From Wohlfahrtiimonas chitiniclastica DSM 18708 (GTDB taxonomy: Bacteria > Pseudomonadota > Gammaproteobacteria > Cardiobacteriales > Wohlfahrtiimonadaceae), in NCBI RefSeq assembly GCF_000375345.1, contig NZ_AQXD01000005.1:1-64000 (forward strand): a stretch of DNA of 64,000 bases, written 5' to 3'. Positions within the stretch are counted from its first letter, which is position 1. Each line of letters starts with the position of its first letter. Positions 18,520-29,625 of the stretch are shown here, piece by piece. Below the pieces are notes generated by a model, which had not been told where the DNA came from, did not search any database, and saw nothing but the letters and a program-made list of their open reading frames with translations. The position numbers and the translations under genes are program-made.

Positions 18520-18894
18520 TCACTTGCCACGTGGGCGCGGAATCACTTTCCAATCAAAGGGTGAAAAGCGTGCAAAGAGCACCATGCCCGTGAACCAAAT
18601 GGTGGTGCTCATTAAAACTGTTGCGGAGATCGCAGGATTCGCTTGCCATAAATCCACGCCCACCACTAAATACCAACACGCCAAAAAGCTGCCCCAAGCG
18701 TGGGTATAACGTTTTGCCTGCAGTAAACCACGTAAAGGAAAGAGGAGCGGCACAATCCAAATGATGATTAAAAAGCCCTCCGGCAATTCTGAATGAATTT
18801 TTTTCAGCACGATGCCAAGCAACAGTGTGATGAATAAAATGGCATAGCCTGCGAGCGTCAATATGCGCGATAAAGGAAGAATAGGGTGGTGCAT
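18520..18894 (-). CDS. DUF2069-type small membrane protein
   Basis: A 124-residue protein with four hydrophobic segments (ILTLAGYAILFITLLLGIVL, GFLIIIWIVPLLFPLRGLL, the AWGSFLACWYLVVGVDLW stretch and TVLMSTTIWFTGMVLFARF). The order, with PLRGLLQAKRYTHAWGSFL in the middle, matches the DUF2069 family of gammaproteobacterial inner-membrane proteins. ATG 18894 is chosen because the longer frame would start with a hydrophilic stretch lacking a ribosome-binding site. The gene is divergent from mutM. No function is known. Confidence 0.72.
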   Translation of the reverse strand: MHHPILPLSRILTLAGYAILFITLLLGIVLKKIHSELPEGFLIIIWIVPLLFPLRGLLQAKRYTHAWGSFLACWYLVVGVDLWQANPAISATVLMSTTIWFTGMVLFARFSPFDWKVIPRPRGK

Positions 18895-18956
18895 AACAGA
18901 TCCATTATGAGTACAATGAAGCGATTTTACCATGTTTTCAAGTGAGCGGGATCATC

Positions 18957-19775
18957 ATGCCAGAATTACCAGAAGTCGAAACCACCAAACGCGGCGTTGC
19001 GCCATATTTGCTCAATGAGTCGATCATGAAAATTGACATTCATCATCGATCATTGCGTTATCCTGTGGAAGATGCCATTTTATTAATGGAAAATCAAACC
19101 ATTACGGATGTCACGCGCCGTGCCAAATATTTGATGATCCATACGGCAGGTTTTTATTTGATTGTGCATTTGGGCATGTCCGGCAGCTTACGAGTGAGCT
19201 TGCCTGATGAACCATTAAAAAAGCATGATCACTTGGTGTTCCATCTCTCAAATGGAAGGGAGCTGCGTTATCATGATCCACGCCGTTTTGGTTTTGTGCA
19301 GCTCTTTCAAGGCGATGTGACGCCAGATTATCTCACAAAATTGGCCCCCGAGCCTTTGAGTGATGAGTTTAATGTGGATTATTTTCAGTCCATCATTGTC
19401 CGCAAAAAGCAGCCGATTAAGGCATTTTTGATGGATCAGCGCTTTGTGGTGGGCGTTGGGAATATTTATGCCAATGAGTCATTATTCATGAGCGGCATTC
19501 ATCCTTTGACCCGCACGCAAGATTTAACACAAGCGCAATGTACAACCTTGGTGGAAAATATTCGCGCAGTATTGGCGCGCTCGATTCAAGATGGCGGCAC
19601 CACGTTGCGTGATTTTATTCAGCCCGATGGCACGCATGGCTATTTTGCGCAAATGCTCTCTGTTTACGGGCGCGAAGGAGAACCCTGTTTAACCTGTGGC
19701 ACATTGATTGAAAAATGTGTGGTGGCGCAGCGCTCGACATTTTGGTGCCCAAATTGTCAGCCAAAACAGGATTAA
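18957..19775 (+). CDS. mutM: Formamidopyrimidine-DNA glycosylase
   Basis: A 272-residue bifunctional base-excision enzyme for 8-oxoguanine and formamidopyrimidines. The start MPELPEVE is diagnostic: Pro2 becomes the catalytic N-terminus and Glu3 the partner, so the ATG at 18957 is the right start, not the upstream one. The helix-two-turn-helix VGVGNIYANESLF and the zinc finger CLTCGTLIEKCVVAQRSTFWCPNCQ with four Cys at the C-terminus are both present. Confidence 0.96.
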   Translation: MPELPEVETTKRGVAPYLLNESIMKIDIHHRSLRYPVEDAILLMENQTITDVTRRAKYLMIHTAGFYLIVHLGMSGSLRVSLPDEPLKKHDHLVFHLSNGRELRYHDPRRFGFVQLFQGDVTPDYLTKLAPEPLSDEFNVDYFQSIIVRKKQPIKAFLMDQRFVVGVGNIYANESLFMSGIHPLTRTQDLTQAQCTTLVENIRAVLARSIQDGGTTLRDFIQPDGTHGYFAQMLSVYGREGEPCLTCGTLIEKCVVAQRSTFWCPNCQPKQD

Positions 19776-20035
19776 TTGATATTTTAAATGATAAATGGGC
19801 TAAAATTTGTTATCCTAATGGACGATTATTTATGTTTGTCAATCTTAATGTAACCTAAAATTAACGATCCATCGGTAGTTTTGATTAAAATTAAGTATTG
19901 AGTTGTATTATCAGAGAATAAAAACCGATTATATGGCACGATACGTTCACTGTATATGTAGGTAATAATAAATTTTAGTTATTATGTATGTAAGGCATTT
20001 CGATTGGCGACCCGATCTATGAGAAAGGAGAACCA
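19776..20035. other. A/T-rich intergenic region upstream of proP
   Basis: No gene or tRNA is seen. The stretch is strongly A/T-rich with several possible -10 hexamers and no clear single promoter. AGAAAGGAG lies immediately before the proP ATG. A long upstream region fits the osmotic control of proP-type genes, but I see no definite site. Confidence 0.4.
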
Positions 20036-21532
20036 ATGTCAGAGGCGACACAAACAGAGAATCTTCAACCCCTTGAGCTAGAAGACATCACCATCATCAA
20101 GGATGATCAATTTAAAAAGGCAATCACAGCCGCCGCGCTTGGCAACGCCATTGAGTGGTTTGACTTTGGTGTGTATGGCTTCTTAGCCTATGTGTTGGGT
20201 AAAGTCTTCTTTCCGGAAGCATCGCCAAGTGTGCAATTGGTGGCATCTTTGGCCACATTTTCCGTCCCATTTTTAGTACGTCCGCTCGGCGGCATCTTTT
20301 TTGGTGTGCTTGGGGACAAATTTGGCCGCCAGAAAATTCTAGCCATCACCATCATCATTATGTCCGTGAGTACGTTTTCCATCGGGCTCATTCCATCGTA
20401 TGCAACCATCGGCATTTGGGCACCTGTTTTGCTCTTACTTGCCAAATTGGCACAAGGCTTTTCTGTGGGCGGTGAATACACAGGCGCGGCGATTTTTGTG
20501 GCAGAATATGCGCCTGATCGTAAACGCGGATTTTTAGGCAGTTGGTTGGATTTTGGCTCGATTGCAGGCTTTGTATTGGGTGCAGGCGTTGTGGTTGTCA
20601 TCACAATGTTGCTTGGGCAAGAGCGCTTTGAGGAGTGGGGCTGGAGAATTCCATTTTTCATTGCAGGTCCCCTTGGCATCATTGGCATGTATTTACGCAG
20701 TGCCCTAGATGAAACCCCCACTTTCCAAAAGCATACCGAAAGTTTAGAAAAGGGTGAAGGCGAAGAAAAAGAGTCGTTGCTACAGATCATCCGTAATAAT
20801 TTTAAAAGCATTTTGGTGTGCATCGGTTTAGTGATGGCAACAAATGTCACTTACTATATGTTATTGACGTACATGCCAAGTTATCTGTCTCACAATCTTG
20901 AGTACAGCGTGGATCATGGCGTGTTGATCATCATTGCCATTATGCTTGGTATTTTGGTGATTCAGCCAGTGATTGGTTTGTTGAGTGACCGTTTTGGCCG
21001 CCGTATTTTTGTGCAGATGGGCAGCATTGGTCTGTTTGTGTGCGCCATTCCGGCTTTTTACCTCATCAATACGGGTAATGTTGTGCTCATCTTTTTGGGT
21101 TTGATGGTTTTAGCAACTTTATTGAGCTGTTTTACGGGTGTGACGGCATCCATTTTACCGGCGATTTTCCCAACTCATGTGCGTTACAGTGCCATGGCAA
21201 TTGCTTTTAATATCTCGGTATTGATTGCAGGCTTTACCCCAACCGTTGCAGCATGGCTTGTGGAAACGACGCACAATTTATACATGCCCGCGTATTATTT
21301 GATGGTGATAGCTGGCGTTGGTTTTATCACGGTGTATCACATGAAAGAGACAGCCAATCGCCCATTGAGTGGTGAAACGCCTGTGGCATCTAATCGACGT
21401 GAGGCGAAAGAAATTTTGCAAGCCCATTATGATCGCATTGAGGGCAAAATTGAAAGCATCGATGAAGAGATTGCCCGCTTACAAAAACGTCGGGAACAGT
21501 TGATTTTACAGCATCCTGAAATTGATGAATAA
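20036..21532 (+). CDS. proP: ProP-type proton/osmolyte symporter (MFS)
   Basis: A 498-residue 12-TM transporter of the metabolite:H+ symporter group. The start of the membrane domain (AITAAALGNAIEWFDFGVYGFLAYVLGKVFFP), the loop LGDKFGRQKIL, SVGGEYTGAAIFVAEYAPDRKRGFLGSWLDFGSIAGFVLGAG and the second LSDRFGRR match ProP closely. After TM12 a cytoplasmic tail of about 50 residues (NRREAKEILQAHYDRIEGKI onward) has heptad-like spacing, the C-terminal coiled coil that sets the osmotic threshold in E. coli ProP. Substrates would be proline, glycine betaine and similar solutes. It is monocistronic, with a terminator after it. Confidence 0.85.
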   Translation: MSEATQTENLQPLELEDITIIKDDQFKKAITAAALGNAIEWFDFGVYGFLAYVLGKVFFPEASPSVQLVASLATFSVPFLVRPLGGIFFGVLGDKFGRQKILAITIIIMSVSTFSIGLIPSYATIGIWAPVLLLLAKLAQGFSVGGEYTGAAIFVAEYAPDRKRGFLGSWLDFGSIAGFVLGAGVVVVITMLLGQERFEEWGWRIPFFIAGPLGIIGMYLRSALDETPTFQKHTESLEKGEGEEKESLLQIIRNNFKSILVCIGLVMATNVTYYMLLTYMPSYLSHNLEYSVDHGVLIIIAIMLGILVIQPVIGLLSDRFGRRIFVQMGSIGLFVCAIPAFYLINTGNVVLIFLGLMVLATLLSCFTGVTASILPAIFPTHVRYSAMAIAFNISVLIAGFTPTVAAWLVETTHNLYMPAYYLMVIAGVGFITVYHMKETANRPLSGETPVASNRREAKEILQAHYDRIEGKIESIDEEIARLQKRREQLILQHPEIDE

Positions 21533-21552
21533 GTGTATTCAATAACAGAAAC

Positions 21553-21584
21553 AAAAAAAGCATTGTTTTCACAATGCTTTTTTT
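21553..21584. terminator. Bidirectional terminator
   Basis: AAAAAAAGCATTGT and ACAATGCTTTTTTT form a 14-bp stem around TTTC, between proP and the convergent lipoprotein gene. Confidence 0.9.
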
Positions 21585-21599
21585 ATGATTCAGCTGATA

Positions 21600-21947
21600 T
21601 TAAGAGGCAGATTTACATGCCACACCATTTTTGGATTGACCCATAAAATTGGTGAAAGTGGCCGTTTTGCCTTTTGTCCATAATTCGTAAATGCCGCCGG
21701 CATATTTAGCGCCACTTGCAGAGATGACATTGGCCAATAAAACTGGTGCTTCACCATTCACAGAGACTAGGGCAATGCTGTTTTGATCATTGTTCATGAA
21801 GGTTGCTGTCACTTTATCCGCACCGCATACATAATTTTCTACAGTGGCTGTTTCATAGCCTTTAAATGCAGAGGGTTCTGTGGTTGCGCATGCACCTAAT
21901 GCCAATGCAGCAGCACAAAGGGTGATGATTTTGATCGCTTTTTTCAT
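21600..21947 (-). CDS. MliC-type lysozyme-inhibitor lipoprotein
   Basis: A 115-residue lipoprotein with signal sequence and lipobox LALGACATT (Cys19). The mature part shows the MliC/PliC pattern: YVCGADKVTATFMNN, a short repeat of strands (IALVSVNGEAPVLLA), the SASGAKYAGGIYELWTKGKTATF block that carries the conserved Ser and Lys that contact the lysozyme active site, and paired Cys at the ends. Such proteins inhibit C-type lysozyme in the periplasm or outer membrane. A TATAAT on the minus strand lies inside the upstream palindrome. Confidence 0.82.
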   Translation of the reverse strand: MKKAIKIITLCAAALALGACATTEPSAFKGYETATVENYVCGADKVTATFMNNDQNSIALVSVNGEAPVLLANVISASGAKYAGGIYELWTKGKTATFTNFMGQSKNGVACKSAS

Positions 21948-21968
21948 AAAAAGTCTCCTATGGGTAAA

Positions 21969-22001
21969 AGCCCATTATAGGCATAAAGCCTATAATATGG
22001 C
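21969..22001. promoter_or_regulatory. Palindrome between helicase and mliC-like gene
   Basis: ATTATAGGC (21974-21982) and GCCTATAAT (21988-21996) are perfect inverted repeats separated by ATAAA, extended by outer AGCC / GGCT. On the minus strand the sequence contains TATAAT positioned as a -10 element of the mliC-like gene. It may be a regulator site or end the helicase transcript; it lacks a good T-run. Confidence 0.45.
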
Positions 22002-22017
22002 TAGATCATCTTAAGAA

Positions 22018-23574
22018 TTATTCAGAACGCGTGCGACGTGAATGTGCTTTAGGGGCACGAGGACGGTCGCCTGCAGGACGTGCAGGGCGGTCTGATCTTT
22101 CAGACTTAAAACGTTTCTTTTCAGCGCCACGAGAATCGCGATCACCTTTAGGTGCATCAAAAAACTCAGAAGAGGATTTACGTTCTCTTTTTGGTTTTTC
22201 AGCACGTGCTTCACCACCACGAGGTTCACGGTTTTCACGTTCAGCACGTGGGGCGCGTTCACGATCACCACCGCGATCAGAACGGCGTGCGCCGCCAGAT
22301 GATTTACCGTAACGACCATTGCCACCACCGTTACCACGGCGTGAACGACCACCTTTTTTATTGCGGCTTTCTCTGAAATCATTAGGATCTAAGGTTGGCT
22401 CTAAACCTTCAACAGTCGACACATCGATTTTGAAAGAAGTGTAATCAGAGATGTCACGCACACGTTTATGATCGCGGACATTCACTAAGCTGATGGCATC
22501 ACCTTTACGACCCGCACGGCCTGTACGGCCAATACGATGCACGTAATCTTCCGCTTTCATTGGTAAACCAATGTTGATGACGTGTGTCACCGTTGCGATG
22601 TCGATACCACGAGCAGCAACGTCTGTCGCCACTAAGATTTTAGTGCGGCCTTTACGCAATGTTTCTAAACGACGGTTACGCACTTTTTGTGGAATGCCAC
22701 CGTGTAAGAATGTGACAGAAAAACCTTCATCTTCTAACAATTCAGCAATCTCTTCACTTTCGATTTGCGTTGGGGTGAACACAACCGCTTGATCTAAAGA
22801 TGGAGAGCGCAACCAATGCATTAACAATTCTCTTTGGTGAGATCTGTCATCGGCAAAGTTGATTTGTTGTGTGATGTTTTCATTTAAGATGCTTTTTGAA
22901 GAGAGCTCAATTTTATGAGGTTCTGTCATCATCTCTTCAGCTAAACGCATGATGTTTTTAGGGAATGTGGCTGAGAACATTAAGTTTTGTTCGCAGTTTG
23001 TACAAGCTTTGTGAATGAGTTCTAAGTCTTCTGCAAAGCCTAAATCTAACATGCGATCCGCTTCATCGGCTACAAAGAATTCAACTTCTGACAAGTTGAT
23101 GACTTTTTGATTGTATAAGTCTAATAAACGGCCAGGGGTTGCCACTAAAATGGTCACGTTTTCTAATTCACGGATTTGTTGACCATAAGGCATGCCGCCC
23201 ACAACTGTGGAGATGCGAACGCCTTTGGCCATACCTTTTAAGCGAATGGCTTCTTTTGCCACTTGTTGCGCCAATTCACGCGTTGGGCAAAGCACCAATG
23301 CTTTAGGTTTAATGTTCTCTTTCATCTTACCAAAACCACGTTCGCCTTTAGGACGGAACGGGCGCTTTTCAGCGGGTAAGTCTAATAAAATATTTAAGAC
23401 AGGCAATAAGAATGCAGCAGTTTTACCGCTACCTGTTTGGCTGCTCACCATTAAATCCTGACCGGTTAATGCAATCGGTAATACTTCAGATTGCACAGGC
23501 GTCGGGGATTGATAGCCCATTTCATTTAACGCGTTTAATAAAATAGGATGTAGATCTAAGTCTGAAAAAAGCAT
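22018..23574 (-). CDS. DEAD-box ATP-dependent RNA helicase, RhlE-like
   Basis: A 518-residue RNA helicase. All motifs are intact: Q motif (GYQSPTPVQSEVLP), Walker A SSQTGSGKT, PTRELAQQ, TPGRLLDLY, VADEADRMLDLGF, SATFP, ATDVAARGIDIATV and HRIGRTGRAGRKGD. The core ends at about residue 380. The rest is a low-complexity basic tail rich in Arg, Gly, Ser and Asp with RGG- and RxER-like repeats, typical of RhlE-group proteins that act on rRNA or mRNA. An insertion of about 20 residues with KPFRPKGERGFGKMKENIK type sequence lies between motifs I and Ia. Neither tail nor insertion identifies a substrate. Confidence 0.88.
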   Translation of the reverse strand: MLFSDLDLHPILLNALNEMGYQSPTPVQSEVLPIALTGQDLMVSSQTGSGKTAAFLLPVLNILLDLPAEKRPFRPKGERGFGKMKENIKPKALVLCPTRELAQQVAKEAIRLKGMAKGVRISTVVGGMPYGQQIRELENVTILVATPGRLLDLYNQKVINLSEVEFFVADEADRMLDLGFAEDLELIHKACTNCEQNLMFSATFPKNIMRLAEEMMTEPHKIELSSKSILNENITQQINFADDRSHQRELLMHWLRSPSLDQAVVFTPTQIESEEIAELLEDEGFSVTFLHGGIPQKVRNRRLETLRKGRTKILVATDVAARGIDIATVTHVINIGLPMKAEDYVHRIGRTGRAGRKGDAISLVNVRDHKRVRDISDYTSFKIDVSTVEGLEPTLDPNDFRESRNKKGGRSRRGNGGGNGRYGKSSGGARRSDRGGDRERAPRAERENREPRGGEARAEKPKRERKSSSEFFDAPKGDRDSRGAEKKRFKSERSDRPARPAGDRPRAPKAHSRRTRSE

Positions 23575-23994
23575 AAATAATATATCTACCTCAAAGTGAT
23601 TTGAGGCACCTTAACTTGATTAAAAAGGGAGGGTGTTCACGGAATACTACGTGGCGGCTTGACGCGCGAGGGTGAGGCAAATATAGAAATATGCATGTAG
23701 ACTCTAGAATTCAATGAAGCCTGTGAATTATACAGACTTTTTTATAAAATGATAGCACTGTTTAAAATTGACCAAATTTTACAATCAAACTTTGATGTTT
23801 TAGCTTGAATGTAATGAAAAGTAAGTGGTGTGGGCACAATAAAAAAAATTTATGCTACTATAAAATGGCATTAAAAGATTAACCACCTCAATTAATGATG
23901 AGAAAAGCGTATTTATGTAAATCAATGAATCTCATACATTAAAGAACTATTATAAACTTGTTAAGCAAATCGTGAATTGTAAGGAATGAAGTTC
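23575..23994. other. 420-bp divergent region between helicase and globin genes
   Basis: No gene is seen. On the minus strand a TGTATAAT -10 element (TATAAT at 23732-23727) suggests a helicase 5' leader of about 140-150 bases, which contains a stem-loop just before the start codon. The plus-strand half, A/T-rich, should hold the globin promoter, but no FNR-type or other known palindrome is evident there. Confidence 0.5.
23589..23606 (-). promoter_or_regulatory. Stem-loop at the helicase translation start
   Basis: CCTCAAA / TTTGAGG form a 7-bp stem with a 4-nt loop, 15 bases upstream of the helicase ATG. The GAGG of the 3' arm is the only Shine-Dalgarno-like sequence in reach, so folding could limit ribosome access. 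DEAD-box helicase leaders are often temperature-controlled, but that is inference here. Confidence 0.4.
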
Positions 23995-24537
23995 GTGACC
24001 ATAAAAAATACATTTGGCATTAAAAATGAAGAGTTAGATGTTTTATTAGATATTAATAATTTTACCGAATCGGATGTGGCGACACTCCACCGCTTGCGCC
24101 CGATTGTTGAGTCTAAACTCCCAGAATTAACAGAAAAATTTTATATTCAATTACAAGGCAACCCAACCACTGCTCACTATTTAGAGGGACGTTTAGAAGC
24201 GTTGAAAGCCACGCATTTGGCATGGCTGCAAGGTCTATTTACGGAAAATTTTGATCAAGCGTATGTGGATTTTTTATGGAACATTGGTCGCGTGCATGCA
24301 AAATTGCACATTGCACCATTGTTTGTAGCGGCAAGCATGAGCTATTTGCGTGCGGAGTTTCCAAAATTAATCAGCTATGAAGCGGCGCAAACTTTAGGAT
24401 GCACGCAATCTGAATTGGTGTCCCCGATTCTAAAAATGCTCGACATCAATCAGTTTGTGATCGACAACAGTTACAACGAGCGCCTATTAGAAGTGACGGG
24501 CATCTCGAAAAAATTGTTACAGCGTTTAATGAGCTGA
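23995..24537 (+). CDS. Single-domain protoglobin / sensor globin, copy 1
   Basis: A 180-residue heme globin of the globin-coupled-sensor lineage with no output domain. IGRVHAKLHIAP carries the proximal His (HxxIGLxP in the family), and KFYIQL supplies the usual distal-side Tyr. GTG 23995 is preferred: AAGGA is 9 bases upstream, while the ATG at 23986 is only one base from it, and the GTG start gives MTIKNTFGI aligned with MSIKNTFGI of copy 2. Such proteins bind O2, NO or CO; with no output domain this copy may store, scavenge or sense through a partner. An intrinsic terminator follows, so it is transcribed apart from copy 2. Confidence 0.85.
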   Translation: MTIKNTFGIKNEELDVLLDINNFTESDVATLHRLRPIVESKLPELTEKFYIQLQGNPTTAHYLEGRLEALKATHLAWLQGLFTENFDQAYVDFLWNIGRVHAKLHIAPLFVAASMSYLRAEFPKLISYEAAQTLGCTQSELVSPILKMLDINQFVIDNSYNERLLEVTGISKKLLQRLMS

Positions 24538-24560
24538 TGCCTATTTAATGGTGATTGAAT

Positions 24561-24585
24561 GACCAGCATCGCTGGTCTTTTTTTT
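24561..24585 (+). terminator. Terminator of globin copy 1
   Basis: GACCAGC-ATC-GCTGGTC forms a 7-bp stem followed by at least eight T. Confidence 0.9.
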
Positions 24586-24692
24586 ATTTCATGTCTGTCA
24601 TGTGCTTGTCATATTGATCCTATATACTTGCCATTTTGTGAATTAAGATAATGATTTATAAATATTTTTAAGGGTAGATGAGATCAATATTG

Positions 24693-24706
24693 TTGATATT
24701 AATCAA
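24693..24706. promoter_or_regulatory. FNR/Anr-type binding site upstream of globin 2
   Basis: TTGATATTAATCAA matches the FNR-family consensus TTGATNNNNATCAA at every fixed position. It is 119 bp upstream of the globin 2 start codon. FNR/Anr and Dnr-type regulators bind this sequence and respond to oxygen limitation or NO. No equivalent is seen before copy 1. Confidence 0.6.
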
Positions 24707-24824
24707 TAAACAGGGTGTGAGAAAATTCTCTGATGATAAGAATCTTGAATTTAGAAAATTTCATTGCTACTCTCAAAAAAGTCAGTTGAACTGACCAATA
24801 TAAATACAAAATGAAGGAGTAAGG

Positions 24825-25367
24825 ATGAGCATAAAAAATACATTCGGCATTACGAATGAAGATTTAGATGTATTGCTGGACATTAACCATTTTACACAAG
24901 CAGATGTGGAGATTTTGCGCACATTGCAGCCGCTTGTTTTGCCAAAGCTTGGGCAGCTGACGGAGCAGTTTTATGCGCAATTGCAGGGCAATGAGACAAC
25001 AGCACATTATTTAGAAGGTCGCATTGATGCTTTAAAAGCCACACATTTGGCATGGCTGCAAGGTCTGTTTACGGAAAATTTTGATCAAACGTATGTGGAT
25101 TTTTTATGGAACATTGGCCGCGTGCATGCAAAACTGCACATTGCACCTTTGTTTGTGGCGGCAAGCATGAGTTATTTGCGTGCGGAATTTCCAAAACTCA
25201 TCACCCGTGAAGATGCTGATGCACTAGGGCATTTACAATCAGAGTTGATTTCACCTGTGTTAAAAATGCTCGACATCAATCAATTTGTGATCGACAGCAG
25301 CTACAGTGATCGCTTATTAGAAGTGACAGGCATTTCAAAAAAGCTATTGCAAAGATTAATGGGTTAA
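24825..25367 (+). CDS. Single-domain protoglobin / sensor globin, copy 2
   Basis: A 180-residue paralogue of the preceding gene, very similar throughout: both share the block from KATHLAWLQGLFTENF through NIGRVHAKLHIAPLFVAASMSY to the TGISKKLLQRLM end. Differences lie mainly in the N-terminal third and in the helix after FPKLI. Proximal His and FY are conserved, so both copies should bind heme. A strong AAGGAG precedes the ATG. The pair arose by tandem duplication; the FNR-type site upstream suggests separate, oxygen-responsive expression of this copy. Confidence 0.86.
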   Translation: MSIKNTFGITNEDLDVLLDINHFTQADVEILRTLQPLVLPKLGQLTEQFYAQLQGNETTAHYLEGRIDALKATHLAWLQGLFTENFDQTYVDFLWNIGRVHAKLHIAPLFVAASMSYLRAEFPKLITREDADALGHLQSELISPVLKMLDINQFVIDSSYSDRLLEVTGISKKLLQRLMG

Positions 25368-25393
25368 AAAAATCCCACTCATCAGAGTGGGAT
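25366..25393 (-). terminator. Terminator of the his operon
   Basis: ATCCCACTC / GAGTGGGAT with a 4-nt loop, followed on the minus strand by seven T. It lies 13 bp after the hisFIE stop. On the plus strand it may also stop the globin 2 transcript, though the T-run there is poor. Confidence 0.85.
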
Positions 25394-25406
25394 CGATTTG
25401 GATCAA

Positions 25407-28575
<3,169 letters not shown>

Positions 28576-28584
28576 GTCTTTCTC

Positions 28585-29625
28585 CTAAACAAAATTTTTA
28601 AGGGCAGTGATGACGCGCGCCATCTCTTCATCTGTCCCGATGCTGATGCGAATGAGATCACTGAACGCACCCGATTGACGTTTTACATAGATGTGTTCAT
28701 TGTTAAGGTGCGTCATCAGTGCATCGGCGGCGGTCACTTCAATGAGCACAAAGTTGGCATCACTTCGATAAACCTTGGTCACGTAATCGATGGTGGCAAG
28801 CGCTTTTATGAAATTGCTTTTAGTGGCTTGAATGCGCGCAACGTTCGCTTTCATTTGGTCAATGGCGGCATCTGTTAACGCAGATTCTGCAATTGCCACA
28901 ACGGGCGAAGGCATCGGATAAGGCGCAATCACCTTTTTAAGGGTGCGAATGACCTCAGGATTGGCCACCGTAAAGCCGCAGCGAATGCCCGCTAAACCAA
29001 AGGCTTTAGACAATGTGCGGATAATTGCAAGATTTGGGAATTCTGCTAAGCGGCTTGCAAAGCTTGGTTGATCGGCAAACTCAATGTACGCTTCATCCAC
29101 CACCACAATGGCATGGTCAGCGGCGCGCAAAATGGTTTCCATCTCGTCAAGCTTCATCACATTGCCGGTGGGATTATTTGGCGAGCAGATGAACACCACT
29201 TTTGCATCCTGCATGGATTCTAAAAGGGCAGGCACATCCAGTTGAAAATCTTGTGTCAAAGGTGCTGTGAGCACTTTTGCGCCCACCACTTGTGCATCAA
29301 TGGCATACATGCCAAAAGTAGGCGGTGAGCAGAGAATGGCATCTTCATCACCATTGCAATACGCCTCAATGATGAGTTTAATCGCTTCATCGCCGCCAAG
29401 GGACACGAGAATGTTCTCCGGCTGCACGCCCAAAAATTTTGCATAGCGCTCAATCAAAACCGTTGGCTGTGATTCAGGGTAACGATTAAACGTTGCATTG
29501 GTGAGGGTAAAGGTTTGCGGATAAGGGTTCTCATTGGCATCTAAATAGATGGCGCGCGGATCTTCATCACGGGGCGCGACAGAATATGGCTCTAAGGTAT
29601 TGAGGCTACGTTTTTCGATGTTCAT
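28585..29625 (-). CDS. hisC: Histidinol-phosphate aminotransferase
   Basis: A 346-residue PLP-dependent class I/II aminotransferase. NENPYPQTF, the SPNNPTGNV segment, VVDEAYIEF, and RTLSKAFGLAGIRCGF with the PLP-binding Lys are all seen. It overlaps hisD by 4 bp (ATGA). Confidence 0.95.
   Translation of the reverse strand: MNIEKRSLNTLEPYSVAPRDEDPRAIYLDANENPYPQTFTLTNATFNRYPESQPTVLIERYAKFLGVQPENILVSLGGDEAIKLIIEAYCNGDEDAILCSPPTFGMYAIDAQVVGAKVLTAPLTQDFQLDVPALLESMQDAKVVFICSPNNPTGNVMKLDEMETILRAADHAIVVVDEAYIEFADQPSFASRLAEFPNLAIIRTLSKAFGLAGIRCGFTVANPEVIRTLKKVIAPYPMPSPVVAIAESALTDAAIDQMKANVARIQATKSNFIKALATIDYVTKVYRSDANFVLIEVTAADALMTHLNNEHIYVKRQSGAFSDLIRISIGTDEEMARVITALKNFV

Noticed and set aside
20188-20850. 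A 220-codon open frame antisense to proP
   Set aside because: The proP frame is clearly the real gene by motifs; the antisense frame has no Shine-Dalgarno or recognisable protein.
22011-22382. A 123-codon frame inside the helicase tail region, rich in Val, Ala and His
   Set aside because: It is an alternate-frame shadow of the Arg/Gly-rich helicase tail with very biased composition and no start signal.
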